Assembly: GCF_002269125.1 (NCBI RefSeq)
Contig: NZ_NQKI01000043.1
Location: forward strand, 1 to 33,984
DNA: 33,984 nucleotides
Origin: Pseudomonas lundensis
GTDB taxonomy: Bacteria > Pseudomonadota > Gammaproteobacteria > Pseudomonadales > Pseudomonadaceae
Direction of reading: 5' to 3'
Part shown: piece by piece, positions 33,013 through 33,984 of the stretch
Layout of the letters: each line of letters starts with the position of its first letter
Position numbering within the stretch: the stretch's first letter is position 1
Made by a program: the position numbers and the translations under genes
Notes under the pieces: generated by a model
Databases searched by the model: none
What the model saw: only the letters and a program-made list of their open reading frames with translations
Told to the model about the DNA's origin: nothing

Positions 33013-33059
33013 ATTAAATAGTTATAGCGATGAAGGCCCTGTATTGAATAGTTATGGCG
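33013..33059. repeat. Two 17-bp direct repeats, 30 bp apart
   Basis: ATTAAATAGTTATAGCG (33013-33029) and ATTGAATAGTTATGGCG (33043-33059) match at 15 of 17 positions and start exactly 30 bp apart. They lie in the 206-nt gap before the toxin-like gene, about 118 bp before its start, and could be tandem operator sites. The remainder of the gap is A/T-rich, with no recognised gene. Confidence 0.75.
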
Positions 33060-33177
33060 CTGGCGAATAACGCTGTTATTTAACGTACTCTCTTACATTG
33101 TTTTGTGCTTAAGCTGTATTGCCGGTGTCCCGGTTGGGCATAGTCTTGTTCATGTGTATTAATTGAGCGGGAACTGC

Positions 33178-33984
33178 ATGATGCCTGAGTATTATAGGGA
33201 TGAGCTGGAGGCTCTAACGGAGTCTGAGTTTTATGAACAATCCGGGGTGTTCGAACACTCTATCGTCGTGCCGTTGCGATTTATGCAGTATCTGTCGGGC
33301 GTACGCTTAAACGGAATTCCGCGTGCTGACAGCGGTTTTTTATTCCGGCGTACAGATATTGAAACCATTCGATTATATGTCGACCATGCCCGTCTTTTGC
33401 CGACGGTTCTTGAGAACGTAAAGCGCCTGTATCCACCGGCGGCTGTAGGGTTGGAAGGGCTGGAGCCAGAAAAGGTAGTGGGCTTTCATCAACAGGTTCT
33501 GGCACACGCTCATACCTGGACCCACCTTGAACATGCAGTCAAAGTGGCATGCGATAGCATGAACCAGTTGGCGGGGGACATTCTGGAGCGTCTTCAACGT
33601 CTTATTGAAGATATCGCTGGGGTTATGGGGGAGCAGCCATCAGGTAACGGACTGGGTATCACTGATCTGCCACGTGCAGTATTAACCGATGAACAGCGCT
33701 CAGCCCTTGAACTCATACGTCTCAACCGGGTTCACGAACAGCCGGATATACGCGGTTTTTTCAATACCTCGATCTTTTCTCAGTGCCGTCTATTTAATAG
33801 CACCTTAGCGAACGTGTTGGTGCCACACGCGTCGGCACTTCTGGATGTTTATTCGCAAGTGGATAACGTTACCGCCAACGCTTCATTAAAAACAGATCTG
33901 CGCGCATTAGGGATGCTCCGATCAACTTGCTGCGCGGCGGCGGCAAGTCGTAATTTGCACGGCACGCAGCGCTATTTGCTCAAA
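33178..33984 (+). CDS. Possible alpha-xenorhabdolysin (XaxA)-type toxin subunit A, 3' end outside window
   Basis: An open frame of 269 codons runs from an ATG at 33178 (a second ATG follows directly) to the window end without a stop. GAGCGGGA sits about 8 nt upstream. The helical segments FLFRRTDIETIRLYVDHARLLP, EGLEPEKVVGFHQQVLAHAH and WTHLEHAVKVACDSMNQLA resemble the N-terminal part of XaxA/PaxA-type pore-forming toxin subunits (about 400 residues) from memory. XaxA works with an XaxB partner, which would be expected just downstream. No signal peptide is seen, as in that family. Base composition is more A/T-rich than that of the neighbours. Family call is tentative; the gene itself is well supported. 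Confidence 0.55.
   Translation, partial: MMPEYYRDELEALTESEFYEQSGVFEHSIVVPLRFMQYLSGVRLNGIPRADSGFLFRRTDIETIRLYVDHARLLPTVLENVKRLYPPAAVGLEGLEPEKVVGFHQQVLAHAHTWTHLEHAVKVACDSMNQLAGDILERLQRLIEDIAGVMGEQPSGNGLGITDLPRAVLTDEQRSALELIRLNRVHEQPDIRGFFNTSIFSQCRLFNSTLANVLVPHASALLDVYSQVDNVTANASLKTDLRALGMLRSTCCAAAASRNLHGTQRYLLK

Noticed and set aside
33013..33059. CRISPR array
   Set aside because: Only two imperfect 17-bp copies with a 13-bp gap; no spacer-repeat series and no cas genes.

Overview
The window reads as a chromosomal segment of a Pseudomonas outside the aeruginosa group (fluorescens/putida-like). The evidence is gene content and order remembered from that genus: ndh, DUF3094, MOSC, DUF1780, yacG-coaE-pilD-pilC, pilA, tRNA-Thr, nadC, DUF1631 and ampDE, then tatD-fruR-fruBKA and a piuB-piuA-piuC-Sel1 iron-uptake block. 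No ribosomal RNA, transposase, integrase, IS or CRISPR array was seen. No database search was possible; family names come from recognised motifs, lengths and order.

Layout. (1) 1-4350: the 3' part of a tRNA-Pro, then a glutamate acid-resistance module: glsA-gadC leftward and gadB rightward. Glutaminase makes glutamate and ammonia, GadB decarboxylates glutamate to GABA while consuming a proton, and GadC exchanges GABA for glutamate. (2) 4375-8223: type II NADH dehydrogenase, small conserved proteins (DUF3094, MOSC, DUF1780), a CbiM-like membrane protein, and yacG-coaE. (3) 8845-11545: type IV pilus genes pilD-pilC (leftward) and a divergent pilA, with no pilB between them. The pilA leader holds a perfect 11-bp inverted repeat just downstream of a possible sigma-54 promoter. 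(4) 11592-13813: tRNA-Thr, then an alkylation-repair pair (Ada/AraC/AlkA-type fusion plus Ogt) overlapping by 4 nt. (5) 13835-18011: nadC, a DUF1631 protein, and ampD-ampE.

(6) 18050-25775: tatD and fruR leftward, the fructose PTS operon fruB-fruK-fruA rightward with overlapping cistrons and a strong terminator. The 339-bp divergent gap carries an exact TTAAACGTTTCA Cra/FruR operator. FruB appears to contain a second, degenerate EIIA domain that keeps its histidine. (7) 25890-26294: an orphan gene for a small secreted protein with eight cysteines in its mature part. (8) 26360-32971: a siderophore/iron locus with an inner-membrane PepSY-flavoprotein reductase, a TonB-dependent catecholate-type receptor, an Fe(II)/2-oxoglutarate hydroxylase and a Sel1-repeat protein. 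(9) 33013-33984: a pair of near-identical 17-bp direct repeats exactly 30 bp apart, then the 5' part of a gene that runs off the window and may encode the A subunit of an alpha-xenorhabdolysin-type pore-forming toxin.

The least explained items are the eight-cysteine secreted protein, the toxin-like gene with its repeat-bearing upstream region, the tandem EIIA arrangement in FruB and the structured pilA leader. Most of the rest is ordinary Pseudomonas core genome.
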